Translations under genes and position numbers: made by a program | The notes under the pieces: model-generated | Databases searched by the model: none | Seen by the model: the letters and a program-made list of their open reading frames with translations, nothing else | Told to the model about the DNA's origin: nothing | Source of the DNA: Dehalococcoidia bacterium UBA1151 | Lineage (GTDB): Bacteria > Chloroflexota > Dehalococcoidia > Lucifugimonadales > Lucifugimonadaceae | DNA: 11,854 nucleotides | Reading direction: 5' to 3' | Assembly: GCA_002311865.1 (NCBI GenBank) | Contig: DBZV01000050.1 | Location: 25,071-36,924 of the forward strand | Shown: in pieces, positions 1-5,753 of the stretch | Numbering within the stretch: the stretch's first letter is position 1 | How the letters are laid out: the number at the start of each line of letters is the position of its first letter

Positions 1-53
1 TGTGACCATATGGACCCCTTCGCATCCGATGCCCAGAGGAACGCGACTTTGTC

Positions 54-74
54 GTGCGGGCTGGAAGCCCGCAC
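54..74. repeat. Perfect 9-bp hairpin repeat upstream of nudC
   Basis: GTGCGGGCT at 54-62 is followed by the loop GGA and the exact reverse complement AGCCCGCAC at 66-74. Hairpins of this 'GGGCT-GGA-AGCCC' form occur as dispersed intergenic repeats in many bacterial genomes. A related GGGC-rich palindrome is at 1146-1162, beyond the other end of the nudC gene. No T-run follows on either strand, so a terminator role is not supported. It may be a REP-like element. Confidence 0.6.
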
Positions 75-156
75 TACGCCCGCGGCTTCCCAAGTCCCGC
101 CATGGAATGGCCATGGTGTGGCTGGGGGTTGATAGAGTGTCGCATTGCACACACTG

Positions 157-161
157 AAGGA
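157..161 (+). promoter_or_regulatory. Shine-Dalgarno site for the nudC TTG start
   Basis: AAGGA lies 8 nt before the TTG at 170. No ATG or GTG near it in this frame has a comparable site, so this element decides the start. No convincing -35/-10 pair was found between 75 and 156. Confidence 0.6.
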
Positions 162-169
162 ATTAGCGC

Positions 170-1102
170 TTGTCGTACCCAACTCACATCTTCGCCGGCA
201 ACCCGTTCGATCGTGGCGATCAAGAACGTCGAGACGAAGAACTGCTCAAGAAGATGGTGCGCCTGCACAATGCTCGAATACTCCCCTTCCACAGGCTCAT
301 GCCACTGGTAAAGCGGAACCCTCACGCCGAACTTGCCTGGATATCTCACGAGTTCTTTGATGATCTGCCAGAAGAGGCGGGCGAACCCAAGTTCTTGGGA
401 TTTAATGAGGAACGCGTTCCACACTTCGCGGTGGACATCACGAAGGTTGACGACCCGTCAGGAATTGCAGCCATCGTATCCGGCGCATCATTCGAAGACG
501 GGCGCTCGGCCGCGACCGATGTTCCGGCTGAGCAGTCCGGCATACTTGCCCAAGCACGCTCAAACCTGAACTGGCACGCCACGCACCGCTTCTGCTCTGT
601 CTGCGGAACCGAGTCACGGAGCCAACGCGGCGGCCTGATGCGCGCCTGCCCGAACTGCAAAACGCAGCACTTCCCACGCACCGACCCGGTCGCGATCATG
701 ATGGTCTACCAGGGCGATCAGTGCGTCATGGGCCAGACGCGCGCCCGCTCAACAACCACCTTCTACTCCTGCCTCGCTGGCTTCATGGACCAGGGCGAGT
801 CAATCGAAGAAGGCGTCCGCCGAGAAGTCCGTGAAGAGGCGGGAATAGAAGTCGGCAAGGTGACGTACCACTCGTCCCAGCCATGGCCGTTCCCAAACTC
901 GCTCATGATCGGCTGCCACGCGGAGGCCATCTCAGGCGAGATAGTGGTCGACGAGGGCGAGATGTCAGATGTCCGCTGGTTCAGCAGAGATGAAGTGCTG
1001 CTGGCACTGGAAGACAAGCTCCCAGGCGTCAACATCCCCGGACCAATCGCCATCGCCCACCACCTGATCAAGTCATGGGCGATGAAGACCGCGAATGTTT
1101 AG
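170..1102 (+). CDS. nudC: NAD(H) pyrophosphatase, NudC-type Nudix hydrolase with zinc ribbon
   Basis: The enzyme is predicted to split NAD(H) into NMN(H) and AMP. Family members also remove NAD caps from RNA. It should be cytosolic, as no signal peptide or membrane segment is seen. The 310-residue protein has the family's usual order: a variable N-terminal domain (about 1-130); a zinc ribbon with C142, C145, C160 and C163; then the Nudix domain. The Nudix box spans G204-I226 with E210 and REVREEAGI at 218-226. SQPWPFPNS at 236-244 is the NADH-pyrophosphatase signature downstream of the Nudix box and separates this group from other Nudix families. The start is TTG with AAGGA 8 nt upstream; stop is TAG. 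It is the only plus-strand gene in the left two thirds of the window and faces the minus-strand cluster convergently. Identification is strong; NAD versus NADH preference cannot be read from the sequence. Confidence 0.93.
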   Translation: MSYPTHIFAGNPFDRGDQERRDEELLKKMVRLHNARILPFHRLMPLVKRNPHAELAWISHEFFDDLPEEAGEPKFLGFNEERVPHFAVDITKVDDPSGIAAIVSGASFEDGRSAATDVPAEQSGILAQARSNLNWHATHRFCSVCGTESRSQRGGLMRACPNCKTQHFPRTDPVAIMMVYQGDQCVMGQTRARSTTTFYSCLAGFMDQGESIEEGVRREVREEAGIEVGKVTYHSSQPWPFPNSLMIGCHAEAISGEIVVDEGEMSDVRWFSRDEVLLALEDKLPGVNIPGPIAIAHHLIKSWAMKTANV

Positions 1103-1145
1103 CCCCGCCTGCGCGTAGATGATGCTCCTAAGATGAGGTCCTCAC

Positions 1146-1162
1146 AGCCCGCGGGCCGGGCT
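1146..1162. repeat. GC-rich hairpin downstream of nudC
   Basis: AGCCCG at 1146-1151 and CGGGCT at 1157-1162 form a 6-bp stem with a 5-nt loop, 43 nt after the nudC stop. There is no following T-run, so it is at best a weak terminator for nudC and more likely a relative of the 54-74 repeat. Confidence 0.35.
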
Positions 1163-1225
1163 TCAAGACGACGGTTGCACGGTGCCCCGGTTATCGGGCC
1201 GTGTGTGGAGCATCGGCATCACATC

Positions 1226-1270
1226 CGTCGTCCTGAGGAGCGAGGCTCCAGGAGCGACGTGGGGACCTCA
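1226..1270. repeat. Palindromic intergenic repeat, variant of the CTGAGG family
   Basis: CGTCG-TCCTG at 1226-1235 pairs with CAGGA-GCGACG at 1249-1259 with one bulged base, and the interior AGCGAGGCT can fold further. The left edge (GTCGTCCTGAGG) and right edge (GGACCTCA, ending 1270) match the edges of the 30-nt repeats at 3546, 3659 and 6610 (GTCATTCTGAGG...GAATCTCA). I read it as a longer, diverged member of the same dispersed family. Confidence 0.5.
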
Positions 1271-1330
1271 TCCCCTGCGCACCGGTGTCCGAAATACGGC
1301 CCAAACGCCACAATAGGTAGCGGAATTGTC

Positions 1331-1364
1331 CCCTCTCCCACCGGGAGAGGGTTTAGGGTGAGGG
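1331..1364. repeat. CCCTCTCCC / GGGAGAGGG palindromic repeat
   Basis: CCCTCTCCC at 1331-1339 and GGGAGAGGG at 1343-1351 form a perfect 9-bp stem with loop ACC, followed by GTTTAGGGTGAGGG-like sequence. This is the form of a very widespread bacterial intergenic repeat. It lies just downstream of the minus-strand gene ending at 1377, so its stem could help end transcription from either side, but no U-tract supports that. Confidence 0.6.
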
Positions 1365-1376
1365 CGCGCTCGACGA

Positions 1377-1934
1377 TCAGCCAACCCCCATAGCCAGGTC
1401 CATCGGCTGCTCAGACGAACCGTGGCGGCTCGTCAGCCACAGACACCACGAACTACTCCGTTTCTGATAATACGTAAGTCTCTCCAAGGCCCGGCATGAA
1501 ATATGGCCGTTTCTCGCGATGTCACCTTCAAGAACCTTGAAGGACACGGCAAGCGTCAACTGCCTCCGCCTCTTCAGTGCCTCGTAAACCTTCAGGGCGT
1601 CGGGCCCGTTGCCGCCAAGTTTCCAGAAATCGCGTGTTGCTCGCCAGTGGTCTGCGCTGGCGTACCGGGTGAGGAGGTAAACCTCATCTCCTTCATCCGC
1701 CGATTTGTCAGCCGCCTCACCCATAATTTCTGGACTTATTACCTTCCACATTCCAACGATTCGAGCCCCAATCTTCTCGAAAAATGGCCAGACGCCTTCG
1801 CTGCTGACCCGGTGGAATTCTGCAAATGATCCGGCTTGGATTGTGAAGTGACGAAGAACCAGGATGTTGTCCCCCTCTTTGTGCGCCTCATTGCGGACTG
1901 GCAATGGATCACCGTCCAACATATCCGCACTCAC
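1377..1934 (-). CDS. NIPSNAP-like small protein, C-terminus probably frameshifted
   Basis: The open frame gives 185 residues. Residues 24-135 look like a dimeric alpha/beta-barrel (ABM/NIPSNAP) domain: LRHFTIQAGSFAEF at 27-40, VWPFFEKIGARIVGMWKV at 48-65, and YLLTRYASADHWRATR at 86-101. The biochemical role of this family is poorly defined, so no reaction is assigned. The start is GTG at 1934 with GGGAGG about 7 nt upstream. After R141-N142-G143 the frame turns into a Ser/Trp/Cys-rich tail unlike the family. Reading on in the neighbouring frame from the GGCC at 1505-1508 gives PYFMPGLGETYVLSETE then TAG at 1453-1455, a natural family-like ending. A single lost base there would explain this; the ancestral product would be about 161 residues. 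The tail 1377-1452 is therefore probably not real homologous sequence. It is the last gene of the minus-strand run, 116 nt after the kinase. Confidence 0.72.
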   Translation of the reverse strand: MSADMLDGDPLPVRNEAHKEGDNILVLRHFTIQAGSFAEFHRVSSEGVWPFFEKIGARIVGMWKVISPEIMGEAADKSADEGDEVYLLTRYASADHWRATRDFWKLGGNGPDALKVYEALKRRRQLTLAVSFKVLEGDIARNGHISCRALERLTYYQKRSSSWCLWLTSRHGSSEQPMDLAMGVG

Positions 1935-2050
1935 GTAGCTCCCTCCCGGTCCGCGATTGGTTGGGGGCCTGCGCCTGATGTCGATCTATCTGCCATTTGA
2001 TTCACTTTCTTATGGCTAATTGAGCAGCCGTGCGGCCTGCGATCTTACAG

Positions 2051-3115
2051 TCATCCCAACAACTCCCCACATCCCCAATCCACCAGCGCATCAAGCCGCG
2101 GCCCATACCCGTCGATTGCGCGATCTCCCATTAGCGTCTTTGCTCGCAACATCGCGATCATGGGCCTGAATAGCCCCCACCGGAAGTCGGTCTCCAACTG
2201 CTCAAAGGTGTAGTTGGAAACATCGCGGGCAACGAGCTCCGAATGGTACTCAGCTAACAGATCGTCTTCGATAGATCGCCGCTCATTCGGGTCGAATGTC
2301 ATGACCAAAAAGTTAGCGATGTCCAGCGCGCCCATCGAGCGAGTGGGCGTCTGCCAGTCGACCAACCGAACACGGATATCGTCCCCGCTGCCGCTGAAGA
2401 ACATATTCTCGCCCTGCGCATCGCCCATGCACAGCGTGGTTGGCTCTGAACCCCACCTGTGCTCAATTAGAGGCAGCGCTCCGGGGAGCAGTCTCAGAAG
2501 ATCGACAACCCCAGCGGAGAGGCGATCACCGTAATCATTAATCACAGCCTGAGCGGCCGCGGTGAACTGATCCATGCCCTCACCATCGAAGTAGAGCCCC
2601 GGGCGCATGAGCCACTCATGCTGATCAAGGTCAGCCCGCCCCCACCACTGCGCATGCAGCTTCGCCAGTGCCTTCACCGCCGCCACCGCATCGTCCATCG
2701 GAAAGGCCTCACCGTGGCGAACGGTGCGCATCTCGCTCAGGTCCTCAAGCCCAATGATGCCCATCGTGCTCTCCGCATTGGTCTCCACGAAGTAGTGGCG
2801 AGGGGTGATATCCGGCATCTTTGAAGCCAGCTTCCGATAGAAGTGATACTCCCGGTGGAACATGCCGCGAGCCGACATCATTCGCAATCTGTCTTCATCA
2901 TCCGTGGGCATCTTGATCACCATTGACGCCGGCCCGCGCAGCGACGAGCTGCTCATCACCAACTTCGCCCTCACTACTAGGCCTGTGGGACCCGACGCAA
3001 CCTCCTCGACATGAACCCGCGCCACAGTCCCCGCGTCAATCTGGCCGGAATGAGAAAGCGCAGTAGTCAACCACCCCGGCGTGATCTCCTCAGGCATCCG
3101 GGGGAAGCTGATCAA
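2051..3115 (-). CDS. Phosphotransferase family protein (CHK/APH-like small-molecule kinase)
   Basis: This 354-residue protein has the protein-kinase-like fold of the aminoglycoside phosphotransferase / ecdysteroid-kinase-like (CHK) superfamily, which phosphorylates hydroxyl groups of small molecules. Visible elements: ATP-binding lysine K68 in VIKMP; E89 in the helix REYHFYRKL; hinge-like LEDL at 123-126; catalytic loop MGDAQGENMFF at 230-240 with D232 and N237; metal-binding D253 in LVDWQ; and the C-terminal MGALDIANFL. The usual His of the HGD motif is Met230. The start is TTG at 3115, only 3 nt after the TAG stop of the gene before it, with a weak upstream site, which suggests translational coupling. 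An in-frame ATG at codon 7 has no ribosome site. The upstream partner has a premature amber codon, so coupling may be impaired. The substrate is unknown; it need not be an antibiotic. Confidence 0.82.
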   Translation of the reverse strand: MISFPRMPEEITPGWLTTALSHSGQIDAGTVARVHVEEVASGPTGLVVRAKLVMSSSSLRGPASMVIKMPTDDEDRLRMMSARGMFHREYHFYRKLASKMPDITPRHYFVETNAESTMGIIGLEDLSEMRTVRHGEAFPMDDAVAAVKALAKLHAQWWGRADLDQHEWLMRPGLYFDGEGMDQFTAAAQAVINDYGDRLSAGVVDLLRLLPGALPLIEHRWGSEPTTLCMGDAQGENMFFSGSGDDIRVRLVDWQTPTRSMGALDIANFLVMTFDPNERRSIEDDLLAEYHSELVARDVSNYTFEQLETDFRWGLFRPMIAMLRAKTLMGDRAIDGYGPRLDALVDWGCGELLG

Positions 3116-3118
3116 CCG

Positions 3119-3460
3119 CTAAAGCTCATCTGCGAATTTAACCTGCATGATGTGGTAACTCGCACGACCACCAAGCACCTTAGAGAACAGCTCAATCCAC
3201 TCCGGATCTGCATCCACTTCCGCATGCACGCGGTCGCGCTGAGCATTGTCTTCCCATCGGATGGCCCAGGTGATATTCGATGGCGGAGTCATATCGTCCG
3301 GCACCCGCGAGCCTTTAAGCTCTACTGGCTCATCGTTGGTCACCCAGAATCCAATTGAGTCCATCTTTTTCCGCAGCTACGGCAGCGCCAATGACTTCGC
3401 CCACGGCTTGTACTCATCGAATAGCTCAGGGTCAAAGTGATAGTTACGAATTTCGATCAT
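3119..3460 (-). pseudogene. ABM/NIPSNAP-like small protein gene interrupted by an in-frame amber codon
   Basis: Reading from ATG at 3460 gives MIEIRNYHFDPELFDEYKP at codons 1-19, a typical first strand and helix of a NIPSNAP/ABM dimeric barrel. Codon 28 is TAG (3377-3379), and the same frame then continues open for 85 further codons to the TAG at 3119-3121, with SNITWAIRWEDNAQRDRV and YHIMQVKFADEL as later strands. TAC or TAT (Tyr) is one base away and fits the context LALP-x-LRKK. The start is well supported: AGAGGA at 3467-3472, 6 nt before the ATG. Restart at the ATG at 3364 would give 81 residues lacking the first strand and has only a weak upstream site. TAG is the ordinary stop of several neighbours, so read-through is unlikely. 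Either a nonsense mutation or a base-call error. The adjacent kinase starts 3 nt downstream. Confidence 0.78.
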
Positions 3461-3545
3461 GGGGATTCCTCTGCCACTGGTCTTCCAGTCATCACGCTGT
3501 CCGTCAAACGCCCGTTCTCAATCGCTCAAATATATCTATTACCAT

Positions 3546-3575
3546 GTCATTCTGAAGCCCCGTGAAGAATCTCAG
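3546..3575 (+). repeat. 30-nt CTGAGG-family repeat, copy 1
   Basis: It starts GTCATTCTGAAGCCCC and ends GAAGAATCTCAG. Inside it ATTCT and AGAAT can pair across a 12-nt loop. It differs from copy 2 (3659-3688, opposite strand) at 7 of 30 positions and from copy 3 (6610-6639) at a handful. It lies in the 254-nt spacer 3461-3714, which holds no credible gene; the frame open there is simply this repeat family translated. Confidence 0.7.
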
Positions 3576-3658
3576 CCCCGTCATCACACACGAAATATCG
3601 AGCCGATCATCGACGATGTATTCGGCCTGACTGGTAGCAACGTTGGCGAAAATCAACC

Positions 3659-3688
3659 CTGAGATCCTTCGCCGAGCCTCAGGATCAC
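3659..3688 (-). repeat. 30-nt CTGAGG-family repeat, copy 2 (inverted)
   Basis: On the minus strand it starts GTGATCCTGAGGCTCGG and ends GAAGGATCTCAG. GATCCT and AGGATC can form a 6-bp stem. Compared with the other copies, the T-A pair of the stem has become C-G, a compensatory change. It is in inverted orientation to copy 1, with 83 nt between them. Confidence 0.7.
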
Positions 3689-3714
3689 ACACTCGCCGCA
3701 AAATGCACGCCATC

Positions 3715-4027
3715 TTACGTTTGAGACGGCATCCACGTTGATGTATTCCAATCCATCAGTTTGTCCATCGACTCAATGCACTCTTCAGCGATTCCCCCGA
3801 TGAACTGCTGAAATGGCTCTCCAGCCTTGTGTCCCTCAAATCCGGCTTCATTGGTGCAGACCTCATAAAGGAAGATCACTGAGTCATCATTGGGGTCTTC
3901 GTAGAAATCGAATCTCAACGTTTCTGGTTCGGATGCTTCAGCCACCTCACCATCCCACTTGAGGAACTCAATGGGCTTCTGTTTTTTTGCCAGGACGTAC
4001 TTTCATTTTGAAGAACGCGGCGTACAA
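3715..4027 (-). pseudogene. Antibiotic-biosynthesis-monooxygenase-like (ABM) gene, frameshifted at an A7 tract
   Basis: The frame from TTG at 4027 reads M-YAAFFKMKVRPGKK and then runs out of frame at a tract of seven A (T7 on the plus strand, 3982-3988). The frame one base on continues PIEFLKWDGEVAEASEP, then TLRFDFYEDPNDDSVIFLYE and ends in TWMPSQT at 3715. Removing one A joins the halves into a normal ABM-domain protein of about 103 residues: a first strand, the PGK turn, and the LRFDFYEDP...FLYEV strands. ABM proteins are small dimeric barrels; some oxidise quinones or degrade heme, many have no known role, and no reaction is assigned. The start is supported by AGAAGGGA upstream. A GTG at 3945 would give only 76 residues without the first strand. 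It could be a real pseudogene, a homopolymer sequencing error, or less likely be rescued by slippage. Confidence 0.77.
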
Positions 4028-4031
4028 GAGA

Positions 4032-4040
4032 TTCCCTTCT
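4032..4040 (-). promoter_or_regulatory. Shine-Dalgarno site for the ABM-like gene
   Basis: AGAAGGGAA on the minus strand ends a few bases before the TTG at 4027. It shows that the original start lay well upstream of the presently open frame beginning at 3945, which supports the frameshift interpretation. Confidence 0.55.
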
Positions 4041-4062
4041 AATGATTCGGTTGTTCAGGCGG

Positions 4063-4085
4063 TGCTGATGAATTGCTCATCAGTA
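4063..4085 (-). terminator. Hairpin after the GNAT gene, possible weak terminator
   Basis: CTGATGA (4065-4071) and TCATCAG (4077-4083) form a perfect 7-bp stem with a 5-nt loop, extendable by a wobble and an A-T pair, starting 5 nt beyond the stop of the acetyltransferase gene. No U-tract follows on the minus strand, so intrinsic termination is doubtful; it could instead protect a processed 3' end. Confidence 0.35.
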
Positions 4086-4090
4086 TCAAT

Positions 4091-4696
4091 TCAAGGTTGA
4101 CGAATCATCGCCCACGTCTTGGGTCCCGATGGGATTTCGAATTCTGCCGCAACTTCAAAGTTGCGTTTTGTATAGTACTCAACGTTCGACTCGGTCATCG
4201 TTCCGAGATAGCAGGGGCGCCCGTCCTCGCTGGCCTGCGACGCACCTGTCTCAATGAGCGAAGAGCCAATTCCTGTGCCCTGCAAGTCCGGCGTCACTCC
4301 AAGGAGAAGGAGATACCAATGGGGTCCAGGCATGACTTCCTTGTGGATTTTGGCGGTGGTGGAGTCGAGTGCGTTGAAGCGACTGAATCCACCTAACCCG
4401 AGCTTGAGGGGAAGTTTGAGCAGACCGACCCGCATCACGCGCCACGTAGAAATTGTGGTGTTACCGGGGGTCAGCCATCCAGCGTTGCCGGTGTGATCGG
4501 AATTCGTGTAACTCTCGCCCCAACGCCGACACAGATCAATGCCTCTGGTCATGAACCACCGACCAAATTCCATACGCTTCAATTCGTCCGGTTGCAAGAA
4601 CTCCAGAAGGGGGTCGTTGAAGAAAGCCATTGCGAGTGAATCTCCAGCAGCGGGAGATTCATTTTTTCCTAGAAGGCGAAGTTCGTGATCTGCCAC
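4091..4696 (-). CDS. GNAT family N-acetyltransferase
   Basis: This 201-residue protein should transfer an acetyl group from acetyl-CoA to an amine. The acetyl-CoA-binding motif A is clear: LLLLGVTPDLQGTGIGSSL (129-147), a beta strand followed by the pyrophosphate loop Q139-G-T-G-I-G144. Motif B follows at 164-180 with LGTMTESNVEYYTKRNFEV, including N171 and Y174/Y175 where the general-acid Tyr of the family usually sits. The N-terminal half (1-120) is the variable acceptor-binding part. The overall layout recalls the antibiotic acetyltransferase-like group that includes puromycin acetyltransferase, but the acceptor cannot be named. The start is GTG at 4696 with AAGGAG (4704-4709) 7 nt upstream. 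It is 66 nt after the SDR gene and may be co-transcribed with it. Confidence 0.87.
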   Translation of the reverse strand: MADHELRLLGKNESPAAGDSLAMAFFNDPLLEFLQPDELKRMEFGRWFMTRGIDLCRRWGESYTNSDHTGNAGWLTPGNTTISTWRVMRVGLLKLPLKLGLGGFSRFNALDSTTAKIHKEVMPGPHWYLLLLGVTPDLQGTGIGSSLIETGASQASEDGRPCYLGTMTESNVEYYTKRNFEVAAEFEIPSGPKTWAMIRQP

Positions 4697-4762
4697 GGTG
4701 TGTCTCCTTAATTGCGTCCGTCTGCAACAAATCGGGTAATTGCGGCTGGGTTCCTGCCACCA

Positions 4763-5677
4763 CTAATTACTCGCTTGTGTGCCCTCCTCACCCATTATCT
4801 GCGCCCGCATCCTGAGGCTCTCTTCGCCGGGCGTTGGCGGTGTACCCGCCAGAACGTATCCCGGTCGCATCTCGATCACATCGTCCCAGATATGGTCGGT
4901 AAAGAGATAGAACCGATTTTGCTTGACGGCATCAACGACCATATCCCCAATATCCAGCGGATCCTGGCCGTCTCGGACGGCTGATTCGAACGCTCCTAGC
5001 ATGGCCCTGGAATCTTCCGGTACATCATCACCAGTGAGGGTATCTTTGAAATCCCCAGTGCGGTTTCGCGACGAATTCCCGATCTCAGTTCGCACCCAAC
5101 TGGGACAGAGCACCGTGACACCGATACTCGCCTCCGCCATTTCAAGCTGCGTAATCAGCGTCTCAGACAGTGCAACGACACCCTTCTTTGTCGAACCGTA
5201 AATCGAGCCCCCTGGTATGAATCCCGCTACCGATGCCGTGTTCACAATGTGGCACTCATCGCCCTGTTCCAGCATCAGCGGAACAAATGCGCGAAGCCCA
5301 TGCAGCACCCCCCAGAAGTTGATGCCGTAGACCCAGTCCCAGTCCTCCTGCGGCAACTCCCAGATTGGCCCACCAGCAACGCCAATGGCACCCGTCGTCA
5401 CACCGGCGTTGTTGCACAACACATGCACAGCTCCGTACTCACGCACAGCCTCGCGTGCCAACTCTTCAACGGACTCCGGATGCGATACGTCAGCAACCAC
5501 GCCAAACACATCGTGCTCCGCGTCCTTTAACGCAGCGACAGCCTTTTCGAGCACCGGCTGCTCAATGTCCGCCATCACCACCTTCATCCCGGCCTCAGCG
5601 AACCGTGTCGCCATGCCGAGTCCGATGCCGCTCGCGGCACCCGTAATTACGGCAATCTTGCCTTCAAGTTCCTCCAC
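4763..5677 (-). CDS. Short-chain dehydrogenase/reductase (classical SDR), 304 aa
   Basis: This is an NAD(P)-dependent oxidoreductase. Seen from the GTG at 5677: coenzyme motif TGAASGIG at 12-19, NNAG at 89-92, active-site S149 in NTASVAG, and Y160-x-x-x-K164 in YGSTK. D37 after the second strand (VVMADIE) suggests NAD(H) rather than NADP(H) preference. The C-terminal part (200-304) is longer than in FabG-like SDRs, includes FYLFTDHIWDDVIEMR at 256-271, and resembles the group with a helical substrate lid; the substrate is unknown. The frame stays open upstream to 5782, but the extra 35 residues are Arg/Pro/His-rich, overlap the end of the preceding SDR gene and have no family character. GGGAG 7 nt before the GTG at 5677 fixes the start. 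Stop is TAG. Confidence 0.9.
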   Translation of the reverse strand: MEELEGKIAVITGAASGIGLGMATRFAEAGMKVVMADIEQPVLEKAVAALKDAEHDVFGVVADVSHPESVEELAREAVREYGAVHVLCNNAGVTTGAIGVAGGPIWELPQEDWDWVYGINFWGVLHGLRAFVPLMLEQGDECHIVNTASVAGFIPGGSIYGSTKKGVVALSETLITQLEMAEASIGVTVLCPSWVRTEIGNSSRNRTGDFKDTLTGDDVPEDSRAMLGAFESAVRDGQDPLDIGDMVVDAVKQNRFYLFTDHIWDDVIEMRPGYVLAGTPPTPGEESLRMRAQIMGEEGTQASN

Positions 5678-5684
5678 GCGGCGT

Positions 5685-5689
5685 CTCCC
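5685..5689 (-). promoter_or_regulatory. Shine-Dalgarno site deciding the SDR start at 5677
   Basis: GGGAG on the minus strand, 7 nt before GTG at 5677. It argues against the longer open frame that begins at 5782 inside the preceding gene. Confidence 0.6.
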
Positions 5690-5753
5690 ATGTGGTTGTG
5701 TATGGCATCGTAGGGGCGCATGGCGTGGGTCCCGGCTGTTCGGCTGTTGCGGC

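Noticed and set aside
1..131. Partial plus-strand gene entering from the left edge
   Set aside because: The frame open from base 1 runs for 43 codons through a palindromic repeat and shows no recognisable protein character.
1133..1393. 86-codon plus-strand frame behind nudC
   Set aside because: It is made of translated palindromic repeats, has no ribosome site and no domain.
3377..3379. Amber codon read as pyrrolysine or a reassigned sense codon
   Set aside because: TAG is the ordinary terminal codon of several genes in the window, and the protein is not of a family known to use pyrrolysine.
3504..3713. 69-codon minus-strand frame in the spacer
   Set aside because: It is largely the translated CTGAGG-family repeats plus linker and has no independent support.
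3982..3988. Programmed ribosomal frameshifting in the ABM-like gene
   Set aside because: The required shift is +1, whereas A-rich slippery sites usually give -1, and no stimulatory structure is evident. Homopolymer indel is simpler, though not excluded.
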